DNA from: DAOUAT01 sp964551735
GTDB taxonomy: Bacteria > Chloroflexota > Anaerolineae > CG2-30-64-16
DNA: 64,000 nt
Assembly: GCA_964551735.1 (NCBI GenBank)
Contig: CAZKEF010000020.1
Coordinates: 1-64,000 of the forward strand
Reading direction: 5' to 3'
The position numbers and the translations under genes were made by a program. This document shows, piece after piece, positions 22,023 to 33,101 of this stretch (positions are counted from its first letter, which is position 1; each line of letters begins with the position of its first letter). The notes beneath the pieces are model-generated. The model was given only the letters and a program-made list of their open reading frames with translations. It was not told the DNA's origin and searched no databases.

Positions 22023-22739
22023 CACCGACTCCGGCCCCTCCACCCAGCTTGCGCCATCAGGGCCGACCTCGCGCTTCCAGATGGGCGCGATCTGCTTGAT
22101 GCGATCAATAATGTAGTGACACGCGTCGAAAGTGTTCGCCCGGTGCGCGGCCGCGACAGCGATACCGATGGAGATATCCCCCACCTCCAACCGACCGACG
22201 CGATGCACGATGGCCACTGCCGCGATGTCGGGCCAGCGAGCCTGCGCCTCGGCTGCGATCTGGGCGAACGACGCCTCGGCCATCTCGGGATATGCCTCAT
22301 ATTCCAGGTAATCGGTGCGCGCCTCGTTCGCCTGCCCGGGCCGCGTGACCCCGCGCACCGTGCCCGCAAAAACGGTGATACCCCCGCGTTCAGTTGCAGC
22401 CACGCGGGCGGCCACGTCGCCCAACGAGATTGGGCGGTCGGTGATCTCATAGGGGTGGGGTGACCCCGCCCCTCCAGGTCCCGACCCGCCGCTCACCGGC
22501 GGGATCAGCCCCACCTCGTCGCCATCAGCCAAGACGTGCGTGGGCGCCACGTAAACACGATTCACAGCCACGGTGAAGCGGCGGCCGTCGAGTTTGGCAT
22601 TCGGCCACTCGGCCGCCAGGTGCGCCAGAAGGCCGGCCAAGTCCGTGCCGGCCGGCAGCGTCACCGTGAAAGCGGCCGCGCCCATCGCCTCACGCAGGCC
22701 GGCGAAGGCTCGCACGCGAAGCGTTATCATTTCAGGCAT
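22017..22739 (-). CDS. MoaD-MoaE fusion, molybdopterin synthase
   Basis: A 240-residue fusion of both subunits of molybdopterin synthase, which puts two sulfurs on cyclic pyranopterin monophosphate. Residues 1-88 are MoaD-like: ubiquitin fold ending in DGDEVGLIPPVSGG, with the Gly-Gly that must be thiocarboxylated. Residues about 100-240 are MoaE: ITVFAGTVRGVTR, LEYEAYPEMAE, VHRVGRLEVGDISIGIAVAAAHR and IIDRIKQIAPIWKRE, with the active-site Lys residues. The Gly-Gly is internal, so cleavage after it would be needed, as reported for mycobacterial MoaX. The linker SGPGGAGSPHPYE is encoded by an inverted repeat. The ATG at 22739 overlaps the moaC stop; an ATG at 22730 is an alternative. Confidence 0.92.
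   Translation of the reverse strand: MPEMITLRVRAFAGLREAMGAAAFTVTLPAGTDLAGLLAHLAAEWPNAKLDGRRFTVAVNRVYVAPTHVLADGDEVGLIPPVSGGSGPGGAGSPHPYEITDRPISLGDVAARVAATERGGITVFAGTVRGVTRPGQANEARTDYLEYEAYPEMAEASFAQIAAEAQARWPDIAAVAIVHRVGRLEVGDISIGIAVAAAHRANTFDACHYIIDRIKQIAPIWKREVGPDGASWVEGPESVV
22451..22473. repeat. Hairpin at the MoaD-MoaE junction (AGGGGTGGGG / CCCCGCCCCT)
   Basis: A 10-bp stem (one wobble) with a 3-base loop that encodes the fusion linker. The sequence is a variant of the GTAGGGGCG palindromes at 9078-9173 and 48234-48261. A second short inverted repeat (CCCGCCG/CGGCGGG) lies just beside it at 22484-22502. Confidence 0.7.
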
Positions 22740-23211
22740 CACGCAGCCACTCCCCGCTCTTGCCCCCACGCTTCGCCACCAGTCCGATGCCTTCGATCAC
22801 CATGCCGCGCTCTACCGCCTTGGCCATGTCGTAGATGGTCAGCGCGGCGACGCTGACGGCGGTCAGCGCCTCCATCTCGACGCCAGTCTGCCCGTGGCAA
22901 CGGGCCGTGGCGATGATCTCCACCGCGGACGCGGCTTCGTCGAAGGTGAAGCCGAGCGCCACGTGGGTCAGCAGCAGCGGGTGGCACATAGGAATCAACT
23001 CGTGGGTGCGCTTGGCGGCCATGATGCCAGCCACCCGCGCCGTGCCGAGCACATCCCCCTTGGGGAGGTTCCCTTCACGCAGCAGGCGCAACGTCTCCGG
23101 CTGCATGCGCACGCGGCCCGCGGCCACGGCCTCCCGCTCCGTCTCGGCCTTGGCGCCCACGTCCACCATGCGCGCCTGGCCCTGCTCATCGAGATGGGTC
23201 AAGCCAGACAA
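22732..23211 (-). CDS. moaC: Cyclic pyranopterin monophosphate synthase
   Basis: A 159-residue enzyme of molybdenum-cofactor synthesis that, with MoaA, turns GTP into cyclic pyranopterin monophosphate. Seen: LTHLDEQGQARMVDVGAK start, GIMAAKRTHELIPMCHPLLL with the active-site KxxHxLIPMCHPL, CHGQTGVEMEALTAVSVAALTIYDM, and a C-terminal GGKSGEW. All are diagnostic. It lies directly upstream of the MoaD-MoaE fusion with a short overlap, so all three activities come from one transcript. No moaA is in the window. Confidence 0.97.
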   Translation of the reverse strand: MSGLTHLDEQGQARMVDVGAKAETEREAVAAGRVRMQPETLRLLREGNLPKGDVLGTARVAGIMAAKRTHELIPMCHPLLLTHVALGFTFDEAASAVEIIATARCHGQTGVEMEALTAVSVAALTIYDMAKAVERGMVIEGIGLVAKRGGKSGEWLRDA

Positions 23212-23264
23212 GGTTCCCTCCGTGCCGCCAGAGGCTGCAAATCCTGAAAGCGAGAAGCGGCCTC

Positions 23265-23280
23265 AGCCCCTGCGGGGGCT
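23265..23280. terminator. Hairpin AGCCCC-TGCG-GGGGCT after the Cys-cluster gene
   Basis: A perfect 6-bp GC stem with tetraloop in the 106-base gap between the Cys-cluster gene and moaC (both minus). There is no T run on the minus strand, so function is uncertain. A small GGAAT-TCG-ATTCC palindrome lies at about 23298-23310. Confidence 0.35.
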
Positions 23281-23317
23281 TGTCACTTTGAGCCGGGGAA
23301 TTCGATTCCCTGAACAC

Positions 23318-23821
23318 TCAGCCCTCCGTCGCGGTTTCATCGAAATGCGAATGTAAATGCGTCGCCAAGGCCAAGATCTCGGTCAACACGACCGCGTCAT
23401 CCAGGTCGGCCGGCGGATCGTCGTCATCCGCATCCAGCAGAACATTGAGCAGGCCGCGGAACGAACGATGGTCGGATAACTTCTGGCACAGAGATGCCCG
23501 GAGGTCGCGGGCGTTCTGCACGATCGCCAACGCCTCCGACCAGCTAACGGCGCCATCCAGATAATGCTTGAGCAGCGCACATTCATACGCCCGACACACG
23601 ACCGGCCGAGCCGCATACGCCATGCAGCTTCCCGCCCGGTGCAGCACACAGGGCTGGCGAAATCCGGTCTTGCCCCGAAAATCAACCAGGCGCACCCCCA
23701 GGCGCACCAGCCCGTCGCCCTCGTCAGCCTGGGTGATCGTGTGGGTGTGCAACATCCCATCGCAGCAGAAGCCACAGGCCAGGCACAACGCCATGCCATC
23801 GGGGGTCATAGGGTCAGGCAT
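23318..23821 (-). CDS. YkgJ-family Cys-cluster protein
   Basis: A 167-residue protein with an eight-cysteine arrangement typical of the YkgJ/Fe-S-oxidoreductase-like zinc or iron-binding family: CLACGFCCDG (13-22), QPCVLHRAGSC (about 57-66), and RPVVCRAYECALL (about 73-84). The C-terminal half is helical and acidic (DADDDDPPADLDD). The family function is unknown; the conserved cysteines probably bind an Fe-S cluster or zinc. It lies between clpX and moaC on the minus strand, and no clear operon partner is visible. Confidence 0.85.
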   Translation of the reverse strand: MPDPMTPDGMALCLACGFCCDGMLHTHTITQADEGDGLVRLGVRLVDFRGKTGFRQPCVLHRAGSCMAYAARPVVCRAYECALLKHYLDGAVSWSEALAIVQNARDLRASLCQKLSDHRSFRGLLNVLLDADDDDPPADLDDAVVLTEILALATHLHSHFDETATEG

Positions 23822-23870
23822 AATTCACAGCAGCTTAGTCCTGGACGCACCCAGGTCAACCCGGCATAGT

Positions 23871-23900
23871 AAAAACAGCGGAGACGCACATCCCCGCTGT
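23871..23900 (-). terminator. Rho-independent terminator of clpX
   Basis: Read on the minus strand after the clpX TAA: ACAGCGG, 12-base loop, CCGCTGT, then TTTTT. A 7-bp stem plus U tract at the right distance closes the tig-clpP-clpX operon. Confidence 0.75.
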
Positions 23901-23908
23901 CATGTCGC

Positions 23909-25213
23909 TTAGGCTGCCATCTCTTTCATGAGCTCGCCCCATGCGATCGCCTGGCCGTCGCCTCGCAGCAGCAGCGGTGGCGAGTTGAGGGTGATGCATT
24001 CGGCGTTCACGACGCACTTCACCACTTCGGGATGCGAGGGGACCTCGTACATCACGTCCAGCAGCACCCGCTCGATGATGGTACGCAGGCCGCGCGCGCC
24101 CGTCTTAAGTTTCATCGCCTCGCGCGCCGCCACGCGCAGCGCCTCAGGCGTGAAGACCAGTTCGACGCCGTCCAGCTCGAACAGCCGCGTGTACTGCCGC
24201 ACGATGGCGTTCTTGGGCTCGGTAAGCACCGCCACCAGCGCATCCTCGTCCAGCGGGTCCACGCTGACGGTGACCGGCAAGCGGCCCACGAATTCCGGGA
24301 TCATGCCGTACTTCAGCAGGTCGTCGGAGATCACCTGCTGCAACAGCAGCGCGGACTGAGCTTCCTTGGTCATGGCTGCGGCGCCGGTGGTGTTGAACCC
24401 AACGCGGCCCTTGAGGCCGATCCGTTGGCCCACCACGTCCTCCAGGCCGGAGAACGCGCCGCCGCAGATGAACAGGATGTTGCGGGTATCCAACTTGACG
24501 TACTGCTGGTCCGGGTGCTTGCGGCCGCCCTGCGGTGGTACGTTGGCGATGGTGCCTTCGATGATCTTGAGCAGCCCCTGTTGCACGCCCTCGCCGGAGA
24601 CATCGCGCGTGATAGACGGGTTATCGCCGCTCTTACGGGCGATCTTGTCAATCTCATCCACGTACACGATGCCCACGGCTGCACGCTCGGCGTTCCAGTC
24701 GGCTGCCTGGAGCAGCTGCACCAGGATGTTCTCTACGTCCTCACCCACGTAGCCGGCCTCGGTAAGCCCGGTGGCGTCGGCGATAGTGAACGGCACATCC
24801 AGGATGCGCGCCAGGGTGCGGGCCAGCAGGGTCTTGCCGCAGCCGGTGGGGCCGATCAGCAGGATGTTGCTCTTTTCCAGCTCGACGTCGTCGTGCGTCT
24901 TGCCGCTCTCGATGCGCTTGTAGTGGTTGTAAACCGCCACCGAGAGCACCTTCTTGGCGCGGGTCTGGCCCACCACGTACTCGTCGAGCCGGGCCATGAT
25001 CTCGCGCGGGGGAAGCAGTTGAAGAGCCGGCGCGGCCGCAGGGCTGTCAGCCACCGCCTGCGCGCCATCTTCCAGCAGCACCTCCTGGCAGAGGCCCACA
25101 CACTCGTCGCAGATGTTCACGCCCTCCGGCCCCGAGATCAGGCGCCGCACCTGGCCCTGTTCGCGGGCACAAAACGAACAGCGCTGAACGGCCGCCGTGA
25201 CTTTACTTACCAC
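23909..25213 (-). CDS. clpX: ATP-dependent Clp protease ATPase subunit ClpX
   Basis: A 434-residue AAA+ unfoldase that feeds substrates to ClpP. Seen: N-terminal zinc domain CSFCAREQG...CDECVGLC, Walker A GPTGCGKT, the GYVGEDVEN loop, Walker B IVYVDEIDKI, the RKHP loop in GGRKHPDQQY, arginine-finger region and sensor-2 GARGLRTIIE. The start is taken as GTG 25213, overlapping the clpP stop, because the zinc domain follows after only a short tail and AAGGGC precedes it; a longer frame to 25252 would lie inside clpP. Gene order tig-clpP-clpX is the classical operon. Confidence 0.95.
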   Translation of the reverse strand: MVSKVTAAVQRCSFCAREQGQVRRLISGPEGVNICDECVGLCQEVLLEDGAQAVADSPAAAPALQLLPPREIMARLDEYVVGQTRAKKVLSVAVYNHYKRIESGKTHDDVELEKSNILLIGPTGCGKTLLARTLARILDVPFTIADATGLTEAGYVGEDVENILVQLLQAADWNAERAAVGIVYVDEIDKIARKSGDNPSITRDVSGEGVQQGLLKIIEGTIANVPPQGGRKHPDQQYVKLDTRNILFICGGAFSGLEDVVGQRIGLKGRVGFNTTGAAAMTKEAQSALLLQQVISDDLLKYGMIPEFVGRLPVTVSVDPLDEDALVAVLTEPKNAIVRQYTRLFELDGVELVFTPEALRVAAREAMKLKTGARGLRTIIERVLLDVMYEVPSHPEVVKCVVNAECITLNSPPLLLRGDGQAIAWGELMKEMAA

Positions 25214-25835
25214 TGCCCTTGCCCTCTTTGCTGACCGGATGCAGCACTTCATCCAGCAAGCCGTAGGTTTTCGCCTGATCCGCGGTCATGTAGCGATCGC
25301 GGTCGGTGTCTTCCGCGATGCGCTCGACCGGCTGGCCGGTGTGCCGCGCCAGGATAGCGTTGAGCTCCTCGCGCAGGCGCAAGATCTCCTTGGCCTGGAT
25401 CTCGATCTCGGTGGCCTGGCCCTGCGCGCCGCCCAGCGGCTGGTGCATGTGGATGGTGGCATGGGGCAGCGCATACCGCTTGCCCTTGGCGCCGGCCGTC
25501 AGCAGCACGGTGCCGAAGCTGGCTGTGACGCCTACGGCGATGGTGCTGATCGGGGCGCGGACGAGTTGCATGGTGTCATAGATCGCCATGCCTGCGTACA
25601 CCTGGCCGCCGGGCGAGTTGATGTAAAGCTGGATGTCCTTTTCGGGATCTTCGCGATCCAGGAACAACAACTGCGCCACAATGACGTTGGCCACCTGGTC
25701 GTTGATCGGCGTGCCCAGGAAGACGATGCGCTCCTTGAGCAGTAACGAGTAGATGTCGAAAGCCCGCTCGCCGCGGCTCGAGGTCTCGATGACCATCGGG
25801 ATCAGCGACTGGGGCGTGAGAATGCGTGGGTCCAT
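25203..25835 (-). CDS. clpP: ATP-dependent Clp protease proteolytic subunit ClpP
   Basis: A 210-residue serine peptidase forming the tetradecameric chamber with ClpX. The catalytic triad is visible: S106 in VTASFGTVLL, H131 in TIHMHQPLGG, and D180 in TDRDRYMTADQA. INSPGGQVYAGMAIYDTM and the N-terminal axial-loop sequence LIPMVIETSSRGERAFDIYSLLL are canonical. Start ATG 25835 (MDPRILTPQS) is chosen because AAAGGAG lies 8 bases upstream; the frame back to 26111 is repeat-rich non-coding sequence. The clpX GTG overlaps its stop. Confidence 0.96.
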   Translation of the reverse strand: MDPRILTPQSLIPMVIETSSRGERAFDIYSLLLKERIVFLGTPINDQVANVIVAQLLFLDREDPEKDIQLYINSPGGQVYAGMAIYDTMQLVRAPISTIAVGVTASFGTVLLTAGAKGKRYALPHATIHMHQPLGGAQGQATEIEIQAKEILRLREELNAILARHTGQPVERIAEDTDRDRYMTADQAKTYGLLDEVLHPVSKEGKGSGK

Positions 25836-25854
25836 GATGACGCTCCTTTGTAGC

Positions 25855-25915
25855 AACGAGTGATCACGCGTACTGCGTATTGCATACTGCGTATCACTCG
25901 TTACTATTACCCGGT
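25855..25915. repeat. Short-word hairpin (AACGAGTGAT; TACTGCGTAT words) between tig and clpP
   Basis: AACGAGTGAT (25855-25864) and ATCACTCGTT (25893-25902) are exact inverses. The loop holds TACTGCGTATTGCATACTGC words, the same vocabulary as at 31675-31771. The rest of the 205-base gap to 26040 holds a CGTCCG/CGGACG hairpin and nothing coding. Confidence 0.8.
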
Positions 25916-26040
25916 ATGCGCTTGCGGTGCAGCAGTCTGGCTTACTTTGCGCTGGGCGCGTCCGCCCTGAAAGACGGACGAGCGCTGATGAACGCGGGTA
26001 CCCCGTTTTCATCCCCGCGCGGAGAACATCCCGCCAAAGG

Positions 26041-27555
26041 TTACGCCCCGGCTTCGTCCGCGGCAGGTTGCGCAGCGTCTTCAACCGCTTCGACAGCAGC
26101 GGCTGCGGCATCTACAGCCAGCGCAGCAGCTTCAACCGTGTCTCCCGCAACGGCGGGCGCTGCGGCAGCAGCGGGCGCCTCCTCAGCGGCGGGCGCTGCG
26201 GCTTCAACCGCATCTTCCGCGACGGCAGACGCTTGGGCGGCTGCGACGGACAGCGGTGCGGCCGCGACCTTGCCGGTGACGATATCGCGCAGCCGGGCCA
26301 GGGTCTTCTTGGTCTCCAGGTCGTGCTCGATCATGTGCAGACCTGACTCCGAGCCGAAGACCTCACGCAGCGAGTTGGCATGCGCCTCGTCCCTGGCCTG
26401 GCCGACCAGGCGCGCCAGCTCGGCCTGCTGCTCATCGAGCGTCACCGTGACACCCTCTCGCCTGGACAGTTCCGCCAGCACCAACTGGCCCTTAAGCCTT
26501 TTCTCAGCCGCCGGCCGCAGCTCAGCGCGGTAGCCGTCCATCGTCTTGCCTTGCAGGCGCAACGAGTCGTTCATAGAGTAGCCGATGTTGGCCAGGCGCA
26601 TCTCCATGTCGCGCACCATGTCATTCACTACGTCATCCACGGCCGCCGACGGATAAGCCAAGGTTGCCCGTTCAATCAACGCATCCACTGCCTGATCGGT
26701 CAGCTTTGCTTCGGCCTCTGCGGTGCGCGCCGCGGTGATCTCGGCCAGCTTCTTGGCGCGGTAGTCGGCCAAGTCTGCGTAGTCGCCTAGCCCCTGTACG
26801 AACTCGTCGGTGACCTCCGGCAGCACTCTGGCCTTAACTTCCTTCACCTTCGCCTCAAAATGGGCAACCTGGCCCTTGTAGCGGGACGCGGAGTCTTCCG
26901 GATAGGTGATCTCAAACGATTTTTCGTCACCGGCCGATAGCCCAACGAACGCCTCATCGAAACCGGGCAGCCAGCCGCTTTCGCTGCGCAGGGTCAGCTC
27001 CCAATCCTGGTTGTCCATGATGGTGTTCTCGCCGACAACGCCCTTGATATCCACCAAGACAGTGTCGCCGAACGCGGCGGACCGCTCAACGGTTTCCAGG
27101 GTCATGCGCGCGGCACGCGCCTGTTCGAGCACAGCATCCACATCGGCTTCGCCGACCTCAACTGCGGGCGCCTCGACGCGCAGATCGCTGTAATCGGCCA
27201 GCTCAACGCTTGGCCGCAGCGGCACCACCAGCTTGAAAGTCACCGGATCGAACGTGACGTCTTCCAAGCCGGCTTGACCATAAGGGGCAAACTCATCGGC
27301 TTCAAGCACCTCTTTGTAGACCTCTTGCCCCAGGTCATCCAGGATCTCGCTCAACAGCCCTTCCTTGCCGAACATGCGCAGTAAGGTGGCGTAGGGCGCC
27401 TTGCCCGGCCGGAAGCCCGGGATGCGCGCCTTCTTGCTAACCAAACGAGCCGCCCGCTGCAGCGCCTGTTCAGTGCGTTCAGGGCCAAGCTGGATGGCCA
27501 GGTCGAGTTGGTGATCGTCGCGCGGCGACTTGGTGATGATCAACGCTTCAGCCAA
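26041..27555 (-). CDS. tig: Trigger factor, ribosome-associated chaperone and prolyl isomerase
   Basis: A 504-residue chaperone that binds the ribosome exit tunnel. Seen: N-terminal ribosome-binding domain with the signature RIPGFRPGKAP (about 45-55), a PPIase domain (about 155-245: FGDTVLVDIKG, LPGFDEAFVGLSAGDEKSFEITYPED), and a helical C-terminal chaperone domain to about 430. The final 75 residues or so are an extreme Ala/Glu/Val low-complexity tail, not usual for the family. Start TTG 27555 is chosen from GGAGG just upstream; the extension to 27624 is repeat sequence. First gene of tig-clpP-clpX. Confidence 0.94.
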   Translation of the reverse strand: MAEALIITKSPRDDHQLDLAIQLGPERTEQALQRAARLVSKKARIPGFRPGKAPYATLLRMFGKEGLLSEILDDLGQEVYKEVLEADEFAPYGQAGLEDVTFDPVTFKLVVPLRPSVELADYSDLRVEAPAVEVGEADVDAVLEQARAARMTLETVERSAAFGDTVLVDIKGVVGENTIMDNQDWELTLRSESGWLPGFDEAFVGLSAGDEKSFEITYPEDSASRYKGQVAHFEAKVKEVKARVLPEVTDEFVQGLGDYADLADYRAKKLAEITAARTAEAEAKLTDQAVDALIERATLAYPSAAVDDVVNDMVRDMEMRLANIGYSMNDSLRLQGKTMDGYRAELRPAAEKRLKGQLVLAELSRREGVTVTLDEQQAELARLVGQARDEAHANSLREVFGSESGLHMIEHDLETKKTLARLRDIVTGKVAAAPLSVAAAQASAVAEDAVEAAAPAAEEAPAAAAAPAVAGDTVEAAALAVDAAAAAVEAVEDAAQPAADEAGA

Positions 27556-27566
27556 GGGAATCCTCC

Positions 27567-27640
27567 ATAACACAAGTAACGAGTAACAAGTGGCGGACCG
27601 CAAGGCCGATCCGGTCTCACTCATTACTCGTTAGAATTAA
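27567..27640. repeat. Short-word hairpin (AGTAACGAGTAAC / ACTCGTTA) before tig
   Basis: AAGTAACGAGTAACAAGTG near 27574 and CACTCATTACTCGTTAG near 27619 form inverse arms. They lie between mutL and the tig start in the transcribed direction of both. The remainder of the 139-base gap has no recognisable element. Confidence 0.75.
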
Positions 27641-27694
27641 GCTAACGCCTGCTATTATACACACCGCGGCCAAAACAGCGAAATCGCGACCCCT

Positions 27695-29593
<1,899 letters not shown>

Positions 29594-29605
29594 GGCACAA
29601 TTGTA

Positions 29606-29675
29606 CTATGGTAGACGGAGATCGGTAAATTGGTGGATCGCCTACCAATCTATCAATCTACCACTCCACCCTCCG
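29606..29675. repeat. Short-word hairpin (GGTAGA...TTGGTGG / CCTACCAATCTA) upstream of mutL
   Basis: GTAGACGGAGATCGGTAAATTGG words on the left are mirrored by CCTACCAATCTATCAATCTA on the right. It lies just upstream of the mutL ATG (minus strand) in the divergent mutL/tetR gap, so it would sit in the mutL leader. Confidence 0.75.
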
Positions 29676-29708
29676 TTTGACGAGTTTTGCACAAAAATCG
29701 CACAACTA

Positions 29709-29737
29709 TTGACACCTATGACGCATTGCGTTATAAT
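29709..29737 (+). promoter_or_regulatory. Perfect sigma70 promoter of the acyl-CoA operon
   Basis: TTGACA (29709-29714), 17-bp spacer, TATAAT (29732-29737), a full consensus match in an AT-rich gap. The TetR gene starts at 29813. Confidence 0.85.
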
Positions 29738-29769
29738 GATATTATAGTCATTTACTGACCAGCAGTCAG
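29732..29769 (+). promoter_or_regulatory. Candidate TetR operators over the promoter
   Basis: Two palindromes: TATAAT-GAT-ATTATA (29732-29746) covering the -10, and CTGAC-N5-GTCAG (29755-29769) just past the expected start of transcription. Either could be bound by the TetR protein encoded 44 bases downstream; binding is inferred from position. Confidence 0.5.
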
Positions 29770-29812
29770 CCCTTTTACCTTCCCGATCATACCACTCGCA
29801 AAGGAGCGCGGT

Positions 29813-30468
29813 GTGACGACGCAAGAACGTCGTGAACAAGATCGGATCCGGCGCAAGCAGGAGATCCTGCTGGCGGCGCGGGCCATCTTCGCCCAAGAGG
29901 GGTTCCGCCGCGCGACGGTCGCACAGATCGCCCAACGAGCCGAAGTCGCCAAGGGCACCATCTACCTCTACTTCGAGACCAAGGAGGCGATCCTGGCCGA
30001 GCTCGTGCTGTGCGCGCTCAGCGAGCTCGCCGCCCAGCTTACGGCCGCCAACGACGGCCCCTCACTACTGCACCCTGACGAAAAGCTGCGCGCTATGGCG
30101 GACGCTTACCTGGCGTACGCCCAGCGCGCGCCCGACTACTTCCGCTTGCTCACCGCGTTTGACCGGGGCGACTTCGCCAGCGGCCTCTCACCCGAATTGC
30201 TGGGGCAGATCCGGGTCGAAAGCGACCGCACCCTGGTGCTGGTCGCCCAGGCCATTGCCGATGGCATGGCGCTGGGCCTGTTTGCGTCCGGTGACGCCCG
30301 GCAGCTTGCCGGCGCGCTCTGGGCCGCGCTGAACGGCGCCCTGGCGCTGATGGCGCATCCGGTGCGCCGCGCGCTGGTCGCCACCGACACTACCAACCTC
30401 TATCACCTTACATTAGCGTTGTATCTCAAGGGGCTCACCTGCCCCACCCTCAATGAAAGGAGCAACCC

Positions 30469-30472
<4 letters not shown>
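29813..30472 (+). CDS. TetR-family regulator of acyl-CoA operon
   Basis: A 219-residue repressor-type protein. The N-terminal HTH (about 16-62) contains ILLAARAIFAQEGFRRATVAQIAQRAEVAKGTIYLYFETKEAIL, the standard TetR signature in two short blocks. The C-terminal helical ligand domain includes YLAYAQRAPDYFRLL and may bind an acyl-CoA. It starts at GTG 29813 behind AAAGGAG. Its stop overlaps the thiolase ATG (ATGA), so it is the first gene of the operon it probably controls. It resembles FadR-type TetR repressors of fatty-acid degradation by context, not by decisive residues. Confidence 0.88.
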
Positions 30473-31674
<1,202 letters not shown>

Positions 31675-31771
31675 TATTGCGTACCAAGTACTCCGTATCG
31701 AGTACTGCATATGACGTGACACAATACGGAATACGCAGTACAGAAATACGCAGTACGGAATACGCAATAGC
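31675..31771. repeat. Short-word hairpin (GTATTGCGTACC / AATACGCAGTAC) in acyl-CoA operon
   Basis: ATTGCGTACC and GAGTACTGCATATG words, then inverse words AATACGGAATACGCAGTAC repeated three times. Fills the 118-base gap between thiolase and hydroxyacyl-CoA dehydrogenase up to the AAAGGAGG ribosome site. Confidence 0.85.
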
Positions 31772-31792
31772 ATATCCCCAAAGGAGGACAAG

Positions 31793-33004
31793 ATGTACAT
31801 ATTTAAGGCTGCCGTCGTCGGCGCAGGCACCATGGGAGGTGGGCTGGCACAGGTCATCAGCTTTAGCGGGCTGCCGGTGGTGCTGAAGGATGTTGATCAG
31901 AAGATGCTCGACCGGGGCATGGAGGCCGTCCGGCACATCTACCAGAGCCGGGTGGACAAGGGTAAGATGGGTGTCGGCGAGATGGAGAGCAAGATCGCCC
32001 TGATCGAGCCGACCCTGACGTATGACAGCTTCGGGGACGTGGACATCGTCATCGAGGCCGTGCCGGAGAAGATGAAGATCAAGAAGGCGGTATTAGCCGA
32101 GCTCGAGGAGGTCCTGCCGGAGACCGCGATCATCGCCAGCAACACCTCGGCGTTGTCCATCAGCGAGATGGCCTCGGCCACCAAACGGCCGAGCAAGGTC
32201 ATCGGCATGCACTTCTTCAACCCGGCCCACGTGATGAAGCTGGTGGAAGTCATCCCGGGCCTGGAGACCAGCCAGGAGACCGTGGACGATGTGGTGATGT
32301 TCACTGAGTCGCTGCGCAAGCTGCCCGTCGTGGTGCAGGAGTGCCCCGGCTTCCTGGTCAACCGGCTGCTGATGCCCTACCTGAACGAGGCCACCTACTG
32401 CCTGCAGGAGGGGACAGCCACCGCCACCGAGATTGACGAGGCGTTGGTGGGGTTCGGCATGCCCATGGGGCCGTTCACCCTGATGGATATGCTGGGCATT
32501 GATGTGTGCCAGTACGTCGGGGATTACCTATACAGCGAGTACGGCCCGCGCATGGAGCCGGCCAAGTTCTTCTACAAGCTGGTTGAGGCCGGCCGCCTGG
32601 GCGAGAAGAACGGTAAGGGCTTCTACGGCTACGGCGACGAGACCGATGAGCCGGTGAAGGAGCTCCTGGCCCAGTTCGGCACGATGCCCGGCAGCAAGTT
32701 CACGGTGGAACGCGTCATGTACCCGCTGTTCAACGAGGCTGTGCTGGCGCTGCAAGAACACATCTCGTCTGTCAACGACATTGATATGTCCATGATCGCC
32801 GGCACCGGCATGACCTACCACGGCGACCGCAAAGGCCCGCTGGCCATCATGGATGAGATCGGCCTGGATGTGGTGCTGGCCGGGCTGGAGGAGATGTTCG
32901 CACAATACGGCGAGCGCTTCCGCCCAGCCCGCCTGCTGCGCACCAAAGTCCGCGCCGGCCACCTGGGCGTGAAGGCGAAGCGCGGCTTCCATGAGTATGC
33001 ATGA
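31793..33004 (+). CDS. 3-hydroxyacyl-CoA dehydrogenase, two-domain C-terminus
   Basis: A 403-residue NAD-dependent enzyme oxidising 3-hydroxyacyl-CoA. Seen: AAVVGAGTMGGGLAQ (6-20) dinucleotide motif, VIEAVPEKMKIK, SNTSALSI, and the catalytic His/Glu pair in GMHFFNPAHVMKLVEV (about 141-155). The C-terminus has two copies of the 3HCDH dimerisation fold (about 187-285 and 300-402), each with a GP..LMD..G or GP..IMDEIG element, so it is longer than the ~285-residue single-copy type. CAAAGGAGG precedes the ATG. Its partners are the flanking thiolase and hydratase genes. Confidence 0.93.
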   Translation: MYIFKAAVVGAGTMGGGLAQVISFSGLPVVLKDVDQKMLDRGMEAVRHIYQSRVDKGKMGVGEMESKIALIEPTLTYDSFGDVDIVIEAVPEKMKIKKAVLAELEEVLPETAIIASNTSALSISEMASATKRPSKVIGMHFFNPAHVMKLVEVIPGLETSQETVDDVVMFTESLRKLPVVVQECPGFLVNRLLMPYLNEATYCLQEGTATATEIDEALVGFGMPMGPFTLMDMLGIDVCQYVGDYLYSEYGPRMEPAKFFYKLVEAGRLGEKNGKGFYGYGDETDEPVKELLAQFGTMPGSKFTVERVMYPLFNEAVLALQEHISSVNDIDMSMIAGTGMTYHGDRKGPLAIMDEIGLDVVLAGLEEMFAQYGERFRPARLLRTKVRAGHLGVKAKRGFHEYA

Positions 33005-33090
33005 CCGAATTGCGGATTGCGGATTGTGGATCGCGGATTGATCCTCGGTGCAAATCCGCAATCCGAAATCCCAAATCCGAAATCCAGAAA
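33005..33090. repeat. Short-word hairpin (ATTGCGG / CCGCAAT) in acyl-CoA operon
   Basis: Four ATTGCGGATTGCGG-type words face AATCCGCAATCCGAAATCC words in a 97-base gap between the dehydrogenase and hydratase genes. Confidence 0.85.
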
Positions 33091-33101
33091 GGAGCATCCC
33101 C

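Noticed and set aside
24032..25234. 400-residue plus-strand frame opposite clpX
   Set aside because: Antisense shadow of clpX with His/Gln/Leu-rich composition typical of the opposite frame.
31675..31771. Transfer RNA gene or riboswitch in the operon gaps
   Set aside because: The hairpins are simple tandem-word snap-backs. No cloverleaf, CCA end or conserved aptamer core can be drawn.
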